Notes: a model not told the origin generated them from the sequence alone. A stretch of DNA of 64,000 nucleotides from Helianthus annuus (GCF_002127325.2 NC_035447.2:26923762-26987761); one strand, 5' to 3'; positions 1 through 13,322 are shown, counted from the first letter of the stretch. Translations and numbers: made by a program.

Positions 1-28
1 AAGTTCAGGTGAAGACGGCACGGATGAA

Positions 29-1665
29 GTGTCACATGAGACTATTGATGAAGATGTTGAGAAGTTTTTGAGTGAAACTAAAGCAGGAAATGACAGAAGA
101 TTAATACTGGTGGATCAAGCTGCTTATTCTTCTTCTTCTCATCATTCAGCCTTTATGGCTAATGTTGGCAGTTCGTTAAGTCAGGTACGTGTCAATGAAC
201 CTAAATCTGATAAATGTGATAATTGTGTTGATTTAGGTGCTAGATTGTCTGACTTGCAAAGCAAATATGATGATTTGCAAAGCAAGTATGACGTGACATT
301 TATCCACAATCAAAGTTTGATCGTGGATCTTTCGAAATGCAGAGAGGCCAACTTATTCCATAAAAATCATGAAAAACAATTTAAGAAGGTAATTGACACA
401 TTAAGGGAAGATAAGCCCGAGCTAGTAAAAACAGTTTCAAGAAAACAAACTGCTATAAACAATTACATCACTAGGCTCGAGGAAGCACAAAAAGAGTTGG
501 CCTGTGTCAAGTGTGAAAATGAGGCGATCCAGCTAAGGTTAGATAGTTACTCAAACTCTAGGTATGTGCTGGATCACATCATTGACATACAGAAAAAGAA
601 GAGTGATGTCACGTGCATTAGATATAAGAACTGTCCTCCACCTGTTAGACACAATTATACCGCAATGCCAGATGAGGAGGATAAACCTCAATTTGAGCCA
701 TCTGTTCCTTTAGATGTTGAGGAATTCGCAGTTGGACTTGGTTACAAAAAGGAAGTATCATCAGATTCGGATGTGTCAGCAGATACGAAAGTATCAACTA
801 TTGAACAAAATCAGGATCCTCCTGTCACTGTTGAGGACGCTGATTCTTCAGATGATGAATCCGATGATACTGACTCTGCACAGTCTGATGCAATTATCAA
901 AGAAGAGGACATACCTCTCGAGAATCACATTTTATGTGATCCTCCCGCAAAACCTGCTAAGACAGTTCGGGTTGAGTCCACTTCTGCACAAGAGTCTGAG
1001 AGTGTGAATTTGCTATACACTCTAGTTGGTGATGATAAAGTTTATTCAAACAAAGATTTTCCGATTAAAAATGTAATCAATCTTTAATCAGTAAAGTTTT
1101 TGAGGATTCGACAAGTAAGTTTTTGGGAGAGTCGAGTTCACGAGTTGTGGTAACACAATGTCCTCCGATTCCAAAAGCTGAAATTCGAAGACAATATGGC
1201 TACCAAAAATTACCAACAGAGAAAATTCAGCAAAATCACACTAAACCAAAAGGAAAATCGACAACTCAAGGTCGAAAGGAGTAGAACCAGAGAAAGAACA
1301 AAAAGATGAACTTTGTGAAGTCGAAGGGAACTGATAAAATTGAAACATTAGAAAACAAATCTAACATAGATTATGTTAAGCAAGTTAAAATTTTGAAAAG
1401 AAATGATCAAAATAACTCAGGACCAAGTACCTCGAAATCACAAAGTTCATCAACGAGACATCAACATGATACTTCGGGGTTTGTTGAACAAAGATCATGT
1501 TTCGAGTGTGGTGAATTTGGACATATCTTTCGAAATCCATATCTTCATAAGTTAAAAGCTAAAGTTGATGTTCCCCGTGAGCAAAACTACCAAAAGCGAT
1601 TTGTTTCCCCAAAACAAGATCCTCGTCTTGTGAAAGAAAGGGAGAAGAAACAGAAACGCAAGTAA
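29..1665 (+). pseudogene. copia gag remnant with degenerate zinc knuckle
   Basis: An open stretch of 352 codons (29-1087) is rich in Lys, Glu and Asp, with heptad-like segments between residues about 65 and 170 and an acidic Ser/Asp-rich tail at about 230-320. This resembles the long gag C-terminus of Sirevirus-type elements. After stops in 1088-1305 a second open piece (1306-1665) holds a nucleocapsid knuckle of form CFECGEFGHIFRNP. It matches CX2CX4HX4C except that the last Cys is Pro, so zinc binding should be impaired. Role by family: particle formation and RNA packaging. Confidence 0.8.
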
Positions 1666-1949
1666 ATCAAGGTAATTGAAAAGGATCTTAAAACCGATGT
1701 GGTTCAAAATCAACCTGTTTCAGTCAAACCAAAAATTTTAAAAACTTCAAAAACTTCAAACAATCACGAAGTTAAAATTTCAAACAATCAAACTGGTAAA
1801 ATTCAACAGACTTGGAAACCTAAATTGGTCACAAACTCAGGGGGGGCATCACCATTTCCAAATCATCGCGAAATTGAGATAACTGAAATGGAAGACCCAA
1901 GTCCACCGAAGGCATGGGTCCCCATCTCCAACTGATCATTTGAGTACAT

Positions 1950-3806
1950 GTGCAGGGTGTTCCAGGAGGAACTATCAGTAGTCTTTGGATTTTCGATAGT
2001 GGGGCATCCAGGCACATGACCGGCGACATGAGACTTCTCTACGATGTTAAATCTATTAGAGGAGGCTATGTTGCTTTAGCTAGAGATAAAGGCGGATGTA
2101 TTACCAGTGAAGGAATGGTATCCAACGGGGTTGTCAGTTTTGACAAGATCAACTTTGTGCAATAACTTAATCACAATCTTCTAAGTGTTTCTCAAATATG
2201 TGATAAGAAGTTTTCGATGCTCTTTGATGCAAATGGATGTTATGTGCTGAAGCTCGGTTTCAAGATCCCCAAAGACTGGATTCTCTTATCTGCTCCAAGG
2301 ATTAATGATTTGTATGTCCTTGATATGAGCCAAGCAATCACAACGTCTACTCAAGTAACATGTTTTGTTTCTAAAGCCCTAGAAAAGGAAACAATCTCTT
2401 GGCACAAGCGGATGGGACACATTCACCTAAGGAAAATGAATCATCTGGTGAAGAATGAGTTAGTAACTGGTGTTCCCGTCAAAAACTTTCATCTTCAAGA
2501 CGTCTGTGTTTCATGCCAGAAAGGAAAACAAAGTAAGAAATCGCACCCGATAAAGAAGATCAACACGGTAGCAGTACCGCTTGAACGTTTGCACATGGAT
2601 TTATTCGGTCCTGCCAAGCATAAAAGCATCAGTAATGACTCGTACTGCCTCATGGTTACAGATGATTATTCAAGATTTTCTTGGGTGGCGTTTATGGCAC
2701 ACACGAGTGAAACTTTCGAAATTATCAAAAACTTGGTCACTATGATTGAGAATTTGTATACTTTGAAAGTAAGACGCAAACGCAGCGACAATGGAACTGA
2801 GTTTAAGAATCATGCTATGGAGGAGTTCTGTAGATCCATAGGCATTCTTCATGAATTCAGTGCTAGATACACTCCTCAACAAAATGGTGCCGTTGAGTGT
2901 AAGAATAGAACATTGATCAAAACTGCAAGGACTATGATGGTAGAGTCACAGTTGCCCATTCCCTTTTGGAGTGAAGCTGTGGCCTCTGCATGCTACACGT
3001 TGAACCGAGTCCTTACAGTAAAAAGACACAACAAGACCTGCTTTGATCTACTACACAAACTCAAACCAGACTTACAATTTCTTGAACCGTTTGGGGCTCC
3101 TTGCACTATGATTGATCCTGATGGTAAATTTGGGGCAAAATCAATTGAGGGATACTTTCTTGGGTATGCCACCCTGAATTTAAGAGTTTGGAATCTCGAG
3201 ACGAAAAGGGTCGAGGAATGGTCTGAAGTCAGAGTACAAAGGCACACCTTGCCAGTCAGATGTCCTGGTCAGCCATGGATGTTTGAGTACGATGACTTTT
3301 TCAATTTGATCAATATTGAAGAAGAAGTAGATGCTGCGACAAAGATGTTTTTCGAGAGTGACAATGCAACAGATTCTCCGTTGGTTCGTCCCATTATTGT
3401 CAACAATCAAGAATCATCTTCAGTTAACAATAATGCTCCCGAGAATGAGGATTTTAACGATGCTACTGAACTGAACGAATCTTCAGAGGATGATGAATTT
3501 CTCGATGCAGACCAAGAAGCCCCTGTAACAGTTGTGCATGGTACTTCTGAGGCTACACCCCCCGAGGAATGCCCTAAAACAGCTGAAGCTACTGCATCAT
3601 CCTCTTCGCCAGTTCATGGTATTAATTTGGTTGTTGATCTCAACTTCAACAATCTGGGTATAAATATTCCAGTTCCGGATAATCTAGAAACAAGAATCCA
3701 TAATACCCATCCTCAACAAAACATCATTGGTAATGTTCACAGTGGCGTGCAGACGAGAAATCAGTTGAGAAACAACAACAATGTTGGCTTGTATGCAGCA
3801 ATTTGA
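1950..3806 (+). pseudogene. copia protease and integrase remnant
   Basis: The 1950-2165 frame carries the aspartic protease active site DSGASRHMTG. From 2217 a 529-codon frame contains the pre-integrase zinc-binding motif (WHKRMGH followed by CVSCQKGKQ) and then the integrase core. The DDE residues are visible as the Asp of LHMDLFGP, the Asp of RSDNGTEF and the Glu of QQNGAVECKNRT. The usual NGVVERKNRT is altered to AVECK. The C-terminal third is acidic and low complexity, as in plant copia integrases. A stop at 2165 separates protease from integrase, so no polyprotein can be made. Confidence 0.92.
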
Positions 3807-3821
3807 GAATCGGGTTTACAG

Positions 3822-5383
3822 AATGATTGGCCCTTCGCGTGTTATGTCTCACAAGAAGAACCAAGGTCTTGGAAAGAAGCGATAAAGGATAATGCTTGGG
3901 TGGAAGCTATGCAGGAGGAACTGCAACAATTCAAGAAGCTAGGTGTCTGGAAACTGGTTGAGAAACCTGAGAACTTCAAGAAGATTGGCACCCGTTGGGT
4001 TTTCAAATGCAAGAAGGATGACCATGGAGTAGTTTTCCGAAACAAGGCGAGATTAGTTGTTCAAGGTTTTCGTCATGTTGAAGGATAGACTACAACAAAG
4101 TTTATGCACCAGTTGAACGTCTTGAAGCTATTCGGATCTTTCTTGCCTATGCTTCCTTCAAAGGATTCAAGGTTTATCAAATGGACATGAAAAGTGCATT
4201 CTTACATGGTGTGGTTGAAGAAGAGGTGTATGTCGAAAAGCCTCCAGGTTTTGAAGATCCTATTCATCCTGATCGGGTTTGGTTGCTCAACAAAGCTCTC
4301 TACGGATTACATCAAGCACCGAGAGCTTGGTATGCAACCTCATCTAACTATCTGCTAGAGAATGGTTTTCACCGAGGTCTTATCGATTGCACTCTTTTCA
4401 TCAAAGAAAAAGACAGAGATCTTCTGTTGGTTCAGGTATATGTAGATGATATTATTTTTGGTTCAACTAATGATGTTTTGTGTAGGGACTTCGAGCGTGT
4501 TATGTAGGAGAAATTCGAGATGAGCGCCATGGGGGAAATGAACTTGTTTTTGGGCCTACAAGTTCAACAAACGGAGTCTGGGATATTCATCCATCAGACT
4601 AAATATGTCGGTGACATCTTGAGCCGGTTCCAGATGTCTGAAGCGACACCCATTGGTACCCCACTTCTGCAGAATCACGGGATTACTCCGGACTTGAAGG
4701 GTGAAAGCGTTAAATCTTTATTTTATCGCGCGATGATCGGATCTCTTATGTATCTCACAGACGAGGCTCGACATAATGTATCCTACGTGCCTGCTCGCCC
4801 GATATCAAGTTAACCCGAATGCCTCACATCTAGCAGCTGTAAAAAGGATTTTCCGCTATTTAAAGGGTTGCTCGGGCACCGGTCTCTGGTACCCTAGGGA
4901 TGATAGCTTCGACTTGACCGCGTTCAGTGATTCTGACTTTGGTGGCTGCAAAATCGACGACAAATCCACAACGGCTGAATGTCAGTTTTTAGGAAATCGC
5001 CTAGTCACATGCAGTGCAAGAAGCAGACTTGTGTCGCTACATCAACCTGTGAAGCTGAATATATTGTTGCCTCAAGTTGTTGCTCCCAAGTTCTGTGGAT
5101 CCAACAACAAATGCGCGACTACGGTTTTGAATTCCTATCTACTCCTATTTTCATTGATAATTCTGCTGCCTTACAGATCACTAGAAATCCTGTGCAACAT
5201 TCAAAGACCAAACACATCGAGATCAAATATCACTTCATACGTGATTGTTTTGATAAGAGACTTATGGTTGTTGTTAAGGTCCACACCGATGACCAACGTG
5301 CCGATCTTTTTACCAAAGCATTTGACAAATCACGATTTGACTTTTTATTAATGGTAAGCGGCATTAAGGTCAAGCCAGAGTAA
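3822..5383 (+). pseudogene. copia reverse transcriptase and RNase H remnant
   Basis: The RT starts near 3895 with AWVEAMQEELQQF and GTRWVFKCKKD. After a stop and frame change at 4088 it continues with QMDMKSAFLHG and the catalytic YVDD box (about 4438-4450). A stop at 4507 precedes the connection region (FLGLQVQQTESGIFIHQ). RNase H follows with SDSDFGGCKIDDKSTT and, in another frame from about 4999, the segment TSTCEAEYIVAS and the tail HIEIKYHFIRD. At least four frame breaks are present. All expected domains are recognisable in order, so this is a decayed full-length pol rather than a fragment. Confidence 0.92.
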
Positions 5384-7102
5384 AACCAACATCGGAAAAT
5401 CATTTTTGTAAATATTTATTTGTGTTTCTTAATTTCTCGTACTTTTTTGCATTTTAGGGGGAGTAAATTCGAAAAATACAAAAACATTAAAAAAAATCAA
5501 AAATACAAAAACATCGAAAATTTTCAAAAACACAAAAACAATAGAAAAACAAAAATGAGTTTCTTGGTGAGCAAAAGAGAAACTGATAGTACATCAGTGG
5601 TCTGTCGAAACCTCTTTGAACCTAAAATGAAAAACGGTAAGCAGCTCTATATAAGATGTATCGGTAGGCTCACAATCATTTTAAAGTGTGCAGGGTGATA
5701 TAAACCTAAATCGACTAAAGACTGTGTGGAAACCGCTCATTGGCATATGTTCTTGGCATCGAAATTTTGTTTAATAGATTGCCGAGGTTTTGAGATACGT
5801 GGTCTTTATGCTGTTTATCATCTGGGTATCATGGTTGTTTCTTTTACCAAAAACAACGGGGACGCAAGTCTAGAACTTCCATGATACCATACATACGTGT
5901 ACATATCATACAAACATATATATAATACATGATGCATACGACCATCAATAAGTAATAAAATATCACAGTCACCCCCGAATAAGTGATTCTAAATCACATC
6001 TATCATCCGAGAGCCAAGTTCGTCTCTTTGTCGGTACGATGGTACTAACCTGTTCAAGGACTTGCTCTTGTGCATGCATCGAATATCAAGTTCCTCATTA
6101 ATAAGTGATTTTATCACATAGGGCTTGTATTCATCCAAAATAAGTGAATATCTCACATCATATACGTTGAAAACAGATGATAAATGGTATACTCACCAGT
6201 AAGATGAAGTCTCGTGCATACCTTGATACAAGAATGTGTCGTGTGTGGATGAACACCGATCAGTAAGCATAAATCATACCTTAACGGATCCCCTAACCGC
6301 GAGTACATCTGATAAGTTGAGCTTAAGTGGACAACAATACCGATAATCGTTATAGGATGTTTATCTTAATATTAACTAATCGAACAACAAGAGCATTTTG
6401 GCGTGACCGTACACTGATATGATTCTCTTACCCTCGAAACTCGCAAAAAGAATGTCTGTAAATATTTATTTACTACTTTCCGTCTTTACATTTGAAATAT
6501 TCAAAAATACCAAAAAGATTTTAGGTGTGTTTTAATATAAACTTTATAAAAGCTAAAAAGATTTTATTTCTATTTTATTTTTGATTGCCCGATGTTGGAT
6601 CTCGAGTCTTTTCCACCTGAAACCTGATTGAGACCTAAAACAATTGCATCTTCATAAATGGTCGAAGTTAACGAATTTGAAAGTTTAAATCTAAAATTGA
6701 TCTAATTTTTACAACTTTCAAACTGTTGTCGGTCGGTAGTTATTGAGAGTTGGTCACATGTGTGTCGTTTGATTATATTCCAAGCGGTTGTTCTCATTAC
6801 GTGTTTAGCTTTCTTGTATGTGCAGATGCGATATCCAAACCAGCTAAAGGCGAAGAGAACGTGTTAGAAGACAAGCTTCGGAATGAAGACACAACATGGA
6901 TGCAATCAAAGGATCAAGATGATCGAGTTGCCGCTGACCACTCATCGATACCGTAACGATCTGAATATTTGAAGATCAACGTCTCACGGGCAACGTTCAA
7001 GGGGGATTTTGTTGATACACTCCCTGTTTATGACACGTGAAGATTCTTAAAATCCGACAGTGTGAAGAACGAACCATCACGAGCAGCGTCCAAGGGGGAG
7101 TT
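5384..7102 (+). other. long 3' noncoding tract of the copia element
   Basis: No convincing gene lies between the RNase H stop and the LTR. A purine run (AGGGGGAG, about 5456-5463) follows shortly after the stop and is followed by A-rich direct repeats of the type CAAAAACAT (5470-5560). Further on, a short motif resembling AATAAGTGATTNNNATCACAT recurs at about 5978, 6101 and 6139, each arm forming a small hairpin. Sirevirus-type elements are known for such tracts between pol and the LTR. The small ORFs in it look accidental. Confidence 0.6.
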
Positions 7103-7801
7103 TGTTGATGCATTTTATGTGGACGCGACTCGGTTCGGTTCGATCGCGTTACAAAGTGAAGTCCGAAGTACGACATCCTCCATAGTGATTCGGAACTTAT
7201 TCAACTTAGCACATGATCAAATCAGATGCATATGTGTTTGCTATTTGACTGCCATCAGTTTGTGATCTGCAATTCTGCAAATTGCTGCCATCCACAAAAG
7301 ACCTGATATTTTACATCCACGAAAGACCTACTCCACGAAGAACTAGACATAATAACATATCACGAAGAACCATAACAGATGAAGAAGGTTCTTCGTCTAA
7401 AGCTGTCCACGAAGAACCATAGCAGATGAAGCAGGTTCTTCGTCTAAATCCATCCACGAAGAACCCTCATATATTTGGTGATATATGCTTTTTGTTGGTC
7501 AAGGTATAATGGGCCCAGATGTTCTTCATAGGGTTCTCAGATGGTTGCCTATATAAAGCACACTTGCAGAACAGATAAGGCAGAGCACACACCAGAGAGT
7601 TGAGAGGTTTTTCTTGTGTAAACATTGTATTGAAACTCTGCTGAAATATATATACAAGTGAACTTTAAACTGTGAATCTGTTCTTGTATTTTTATGTGTT
7701 CTTTGCTTGGTTTATACACCCGTTTGGATTCCGCACTTGCGGGTGATTGTCATATAACAAGCATACGGTTAACTAGATCCTCCGCTAGTGGACCTAGATC
7801 A
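7103..7801 (+). repeat. 3' LTR of the copia element
   Basis: The LTR begins with TGTTGATG directly after a polypurine tract (CAAGGGGGAG, 7091-7100). A TATA box (CTATATAAAG) sits at about 7550. U3 carries two copies of an inverted motif, CACGAAGAACC paired with GGTTCTTCGT (about 7362-7395 and 7409-7444), which could be enhancer repeats. The right end is less certain. It may lie at CATATAACA (7759) or after GACCTAGATCA (7801), because the 5' LTR is not in the window for comparison. Confidence 0.7.
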
Positions 7802-8529
7802 AGTTTACCTTGGCTCGGGCTTGGCTCATTTACACATCGAGCCGATTTTGAGAGAGTTTTTATTAAGCAAGTCGCGTTGAATGGCCCTATAACTTATGGT
7901 TAGTGTTGGATCGGGGATTGATGATCAAATCTGGATGAACAATTCATATTATGATATTATGAGTAAGCACAAGTATGTGTATGGACTCCATTGAAGAACA
8001 TGGACGACACACACAATATACACACACAAGAGAAAATTAAAATTAGAAATCGAGTTTAGGCAATAGTTTATTAGTTTCTCAGTTCAAAATTTTAGCTCGA
8101 GCTCAGCATTTCACCTAGTTTAAAAACAAACGAGCCAAGTTGGTTCGTTTAACTTTAAACCCAACTTGGCTCGGCTCGTCTACCACCCTAATCACATGGT
8201 TATCTGAAGTATCTGTATACAAGGTTAGGGGGTTTTTTCTCAGATGTTCTAAAGTCAATATATGTTTTCTAATCACTATATGGTTCTAGTGAATCAAAAG
8301 GCCTACCTATGATCATTAGTTCTTTCAACCCACAATTGCATTTGCATGATTACAACAAAAATCAAGAACTTCAACACATGCAAGTTGAAACATATTACTA
8401 TAAAAAGTGTACCTGAAAGAGCGTTCAGGAGATTGAAGAATGTGTTGAGAAAAGAGGCCTTGGGATTGATGATTTGTGGATCCATTACTTATGTTCAATA
8501 TGTTTTGGAGTGGGTTTTGTTCAAGTAAG
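7802..8529. other. unassigned, with a possible MITE end and a gene-like tail
   Basis: The stretch 7802-7850 and the stretch 8090-8200 both contain GGCTCG-rich sequence. The latter ends GGCTCGGCTCGTCTACCACCCTA, which looks like the right end of a hAT-type MITE whose left part may have been split by the copia insertion. From about 8346 to 8525 a plus-strand open frame could be the last exon of a decayed gene, but I do not recognise the peptide. Nothing firmer can be said. Confidence 0.3.
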
Positions 8530-8964
8530 ATCAAGCTCAAGCATGAACAGATGAACTCATGAAATGGAGTTGCTACAATGCTGGTTTAATGGTGAGGTTG
8601 TGTGAATTGTGGAGTGTATACTTTGTTTGGAGATCCTTGTTTTAACAGAAAGTGGCCATTAGCAGCAGCATCAATAGCATATCTCGGTTATTCTTAAGAA
8701 TCTTTTGCCATTTTGGAAGGAACTTAATGGGAGCGTGAAGGAGTTTAATTGTTATTAGATACATATTCTTTGGTATCGCACATAATGAGACTAAACTGCT
8801 CATCCTTGTTTGCTTTTACTGCAATTGGAAAAGGAAAAAAAAAACAGAAGACAGTATAGTATTTAAATTGTGAACTTCCCCTTGTCGTTGTAATCAATTA
8901 ATGTTAGTAGGTGTTAATTAATCTTATAGCCCCGTTTGCCGTATCCGCATATAATGTATATATA

Positions 8965-9223
8965 TAGGGGTGTTCAAAAAAATTCGGATCCGAATCGAAT
9001 CCGAAATATCCGAAAATCCGTATCTGAAATTTCGGATATCCGAAAACCGGATAATCCGAATTTTCGGATTCGGATTCGGATATGAATTTCAAAAATTTCG
9101 AATAATTCGATTATCCGATATCCGAAAACTAATTATTTTTTTATAAATATATATAGCATATGAGCATTATATTTAGTTTAAAGTATTGTAAAAATTAGTA
9201 AAAAAGTAGTAAATAATTGTATT
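8965..9223 (+). mobile_element. hAT-type MITE, left part only (duplicated copy)
   Basis: It starts TAGGGGTGTTCAAAA and continues with the TCCGAAT/CGGATATCCG-rich sequence typical of this plant MITE family. The right end is missing because the tandem duplication breakpoint falls at 9223. It is the duplicate of the complete element at 9664-10160. Confidence 0.8.
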
Positions 9224-9663
9224 AATCAAGCTCAAGCATGAACAGATGAACTCATGAAATGGAGTTGCTACAATGCTAGTTTAATGGTGATGGTTGTGTG
9301 AATTGTGGAGTGTATACTTTGTTTGGATATCCTTGTTTTAACAGAAAGTGGCCATTAGCAGCAGCATCAACAGCATATCTCGGTTATTCTTAAGAATCTT
9401 TTGCCATTTTGGAAGGAACTTAATGGGAGCATGAAGGAGTTTAATTGTTATTAGATACATATTCTTTGGTATAGCACATAATGAGACTAAACTGCTCATC
9501 CTTGTTTGCTTTTACTGCAATTAGAAAAGGAAAAAAAAAAACAGAAGACAGTATAGTATTTAAATTGTGAACTTCCCCTTGTCGTTGTAATCAATTAATG
9601 TTAGTAGGTGTTAATTAATCTTATAGCCCCGTTTGCCGTATCCGCATATAATGTATATATATA

Positions 9664-10267
<604 letters not shown>

Positions 10268-10455
10268 CCTCAGGGGCAAAAGTGAAATTGTACTAACTTT
10301 AACGTTATTTTACTAATTTCGTGAAAATAACGTTAAAGGCGGCGGACTAATCATGCATCATGTGGTGGCGTTATCAGCCGAAAGACAATGGGGTATATGC
10401 ACTAATCGGCCTTTGTCCCGATTGATTGCTGAGTGTTATATGCCTCATGTCCAAG

Positions 10456-11802
10456 TGTCGCAACCCTCGACCCCTGCCCCGGGAGGCGGGCGGCCGCGAG
10501 CTCGCAGAACCGGTGGTATAGGTGTTTATTAATTTGGCAGCGGAAATTACATAAGGACCGTAGTTAGGAAATAGTTTATCATAGTAAAACACCACATTTT
10601 TATAATAATAAATACATGGGAAAACCCAAGTTTCCATTACAACATGTTTATAGGGATAAATCCTAATTTATTGAAATAAAACTTCTTCTTTATTTAGGTA
10701 ACTTTTATAGCCACTTTTCCAAGCCTTCACTGCTCTCCAGCTGTCTTCTAATTGGCTTTCACATTTTGTTACCTGAAACGCGTTTACAAACATTTTATCA
10801 GCAAGAAATACTAGCGAGTGAATCCCAGTTTAATCAAAACAGGTTTTATCATTTTACAGCATTGAGGGCAACCCGCAATTACATTTGTTTATATCTACTT
10901 TAATTACCACCCACGGTACTGTCAATCCTGACTTGTGGTAATGTTCCTACTCACAGTGTAGTAACAAGTTATGTATACAAAACCCCAACATACCGACGAT
11001 AATTGTAGATTTACAATACTCAATCACTGTTAAATTTCAATTGAAACAATTGAGGTTTTGTAAAAACAGTTTACAGAAAAAGGGAATGACTCACAAAAAG
11101 GTTTCACAAAAAGAGGATTACTCACATTGCTAATTTAGGTATTTCCTTATGACTTCCTGGTTATAATCTATTAATTTAAAAATGCACGTGTGTTAGTATA
11201 ATAACTCAATAACATTAGCTATACCCTCCCCCCGAGACAGAATTCCAACAACTGAGTCGGGCAAAGCCTAGACATGCGTTACGGAGCTCTAGAGCAATTG
11301 GGCAGAGTAACTAATACGTAACCGGGGGTTATGATCCTTACATCGAGGCAAAGCTTCGCTTTTTAGTGGGTATTATGCCCGAGCAGAATTTATATTATTT
11401 AGAGATTTCGAGAGAGAAAGTGATTTGTGAACGATTTGAAAACTGAAGCCCGAACTCCAAATTTATAGGGCCTGATCGGGGGTTTCTGGCGGCCCGCGAG
11501 AGAGAAACAAGGGGCCTTCGCGCCCCGCGAGCCCTATAGGCTAGGTCCTAGGGTTGCTGAGTTGACCCACTAGCCTCAACACGCAACATGCCACGTGGCG
11601 GCACCGGGTCGCGTCTGGTGGCCAGCTGTCGCGGCCCGCGACAATTATACCCAAGGGGGTTGCACCCCGCGAGCGGCCCTGGGATTTTGTTTTATTTGAT
11701 TTTTGTTAAATTAAAGGCAATTCGGGCCTATTTTTCGTATATGGGGGTGTATTTTAGGACATATAGAGATGTTATAGAGATTTTAGGAGAGTTGTTATAA
11801 CA
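10456..11802 (-). mobile_element. solo-LTR-like unit, minus orientation
   Basis: The unit runs from TGTCGCAACCC to TTATAACA, so on the minus strand it starts TGTTATAACA and ends GGGTTGCGACA, the TG...CA form of an LTR. On the minus strand a TATA-like CCTATAAATTTGG lies near 11465. A TTTCAG/GT acceptor-like site lies at about 10772-10778, as in the gypsy LTRs further right. Two GC-rich segments (about 11480-11530 and 11610-11680) repeat the word CGCGAG and its complement and could fold. I found no matching 5-bp flanks, so the exact ends and solo status are uncertain. Confidence 0.55.
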
Positions 11803-11965
11803 AGGCTTGATACAAAACTACTATCAAACCAGGGGGTCTCACTGGAAGCAGCTTCTCTAATCCTACGGGGTAGAGGTAAGGTCGTCTACATTTTACTCTC
11901 CTCATACCCTACCTTATTTTGCTATTGGTGAGATTTACTGAATATGATGAGGTGTTAATTAATCT
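11803..11965 (+). mobile_element. SINE fragment with Angio-type 3' domain
   Basis: The sequence contains ACGGGGTAGAGGTAAGGTCG followed by a TACCCTCC-like copy and GGTGAGATTTACTGAATATG. This resembles the 3' domain shared by many angiosperm SINEs (GGTAGAGGTAAGGTCTGCG ... GGGATTTACTGGGTATG). No clear tRNA-like head or poly-A tail is seen, so it is probably 5' truncated. Assignment is by remembered family consensus. Confidence 0.55.
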
Positions 11966-12024
11966 TCGAAGTAAGTAAGTCTTTGATTTTTACACGGTTT
12001 GTTTGGGTATTTAAATTCTATCAT

Positions 12025-12110
12025 ATTGCTACAATGGTTGCACGATCCCATGTTTATACATGAGGTTAGAGTTTGAAACCTGGCACCAACATGTCCCCTC
12101 TAATTTTTTT
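12025..12110 (+). other. tRNA-like segment, probably an old SINE head
   Basis: The segment has a B-box-like GAGTTTGAAACCTGGCACC near 12065 and an upstream GGTTGCACGATCCCATG that could be a decayed A box. A T-rich run follows at 12100. It has neither a foldable anticodon arm I can identify nor a complete acceptor stem, so I do not call a tRNA gene. Confidence 0.35.
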
Positions 12111-12190
12111 TTTCCATTTTATTCAAGTTTGTGGCCATAAAGCCCAAATAAAGTGAAGAAAATTGTTTAAAAATTGAGTTTGTAGCCTAA

Positions 12191-12489
12191 GAGCATTCAT
12201 ATCCACTCCACCATATTTTCACCCTAAATTACACTAAAAAACACTACATTTTCTCTCTCCTTTTCAATTAAATAATATTTTTTATACCTTTATTATTACC
12301 TTTTATCTCTCATTCACTCACAACCACTTTCAAAATATATTAAAAAAAAAATAGGGGGTGAACAGTGTCCCCCTAAATATACAGATGAACAGTAACATTT
12401 TCTCTCTCCTCCACTCACAACCACTTTTTATACTTTTTATATTTTAAAAACACCACACACACAATTTGATTATTTGGATGTGAATGCTC
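12191..12489. mobile_element. Tourist/Harbinger MITE
   Basis: The ends are GAGCATTCATATCCA on the left and TGGATGTGAATGCTC on the right, nearly perfect inverted repeats, flanked by the 3-bp TSD TAA (12188-12190 and 12490-12492). The interior is AT-rich and noncoding. The TAA target site and the GAGCATTCAC-like ends are typical of PIF/Harbinger MITEs in plants. Confidence 0.85.
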
Positions 12490-12794
12490 TAATGTGTACT
12501 AAATTCCGGCCCATACACTTTTTTTAATTGAATGGGAACTTATCAGAATGACATATACTCATAACTCATATACATATTCTTTTGTAAGGCTTTTTTTTCT
12601 TTGATTTGGTTATGTTACTTTTAATTGTTTTGCTTATATTAAAATGTTTGTTTAAGTTAATTTTTTGTTTATCTTATATTGTTTTGGATACTTCTTATAA
12701 TTTGTCATTGAAGTTGAAAATCTAGGTGATCTATTGTTTTCTATTTGTCCAAGGCCCCAAACTATATGTTGATTTGTACAATTTTGTACATTTT

Positions 12795-13121
12795 TTAACG
12801 GCAAATTTAGGTGTTTGGCAGAGTAGTTGGAGCTTCTAGTAAAATATATAAAATGATTAAAATGGACATAAATAAAAAACATAACAGTCATTTAGAGGTT
12901 AAAATAGTCATTTTTTCCTTAAAAGCTTGTTGCTCCTTCTAAATGCTACTAGTAGGAGCGTTTAACCAAAAGCTTTAAGCTCCTAACATAAAAACTTCAA
13001 GCTCCTTCAATCAAACAAAGCTTTTTTAGACTTTTTTTTTATTAAGTATGAACTTTTTCTTAAAATCTTAAAGTTAGAAGCTCTTAAAAGCTTCTAAAAA
13101 TTTCATGCGAAATATACCCAT
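12795..13121. mobile_element. MITE copy related to 43812-44224, left end lost
   Basis: From GGTGTTTGGCAGAGTAG onward the sequence matches the element at 43812-44224 (AAAATGGACATAA, GTCATTTTTTCC, GCTCCTTCTAAA, AGCTTTAAGCTCC), ending near CATGCGAAATATACCC. The copy here lacks the outer left part that carries the TIR. Abundant AGCTT and AAGCT words make it strongly self-complementary. Confidence 0.7.
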
Positions 13122-13322
13122 ATCTAGGTTCTATCAAGATCTTGTGAAGAGAACTAATGATGAGGGCATCGAGGTGCATTCCACACCAAAGAAAAGAGTA
13201 TTTGAGATGAAGGGTGGTTATTTGATTTTTCTAATATTCAAATATAAACATACTTGTTATATACATTTATTTTAATAAAAAATATTAATAACGTTTCCGA
13301 AATTGTATAATAATGTTTGAGT

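Larger units (their letters stand above)
1..7801 (+). mobile_element. Ty1/copia retrotransposon (Sirevirus-like), 5' part outside window
   Basis: The domains run gag, zinc knuckle, protease, integrase, reverse transcriptase, RNase H, which is the copia order (integrase before RT). A long noncoding tract and a 3' LTR follow. The gag carboxyl region is long, acidic and coiled-coil-like, as in plant Sireviruses. The reading frame is broken many times (near 1087, 1665, 1935, 2165, 3806, 4088, 4507, 4813 and around 4980), so the copy is dead. The 5' LTR and gag start lie left of the window, so the TSD cannot be checked. The lineage name is inferred from gag shape and the long 3' tract. Confidence 0.9.

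Noticed and set aside
2993..3410. Minus-strand ORFs opposite the copia integrase
   Set aside because: They are shadows of the plus-strand integrase frame, which has clear catalytic motifs.
12025..12110. Possible tRNA gene
   Set aside because: B-box-like sequence is present but no complete cloverleaf can be drawn. It fits an old SINE head better.
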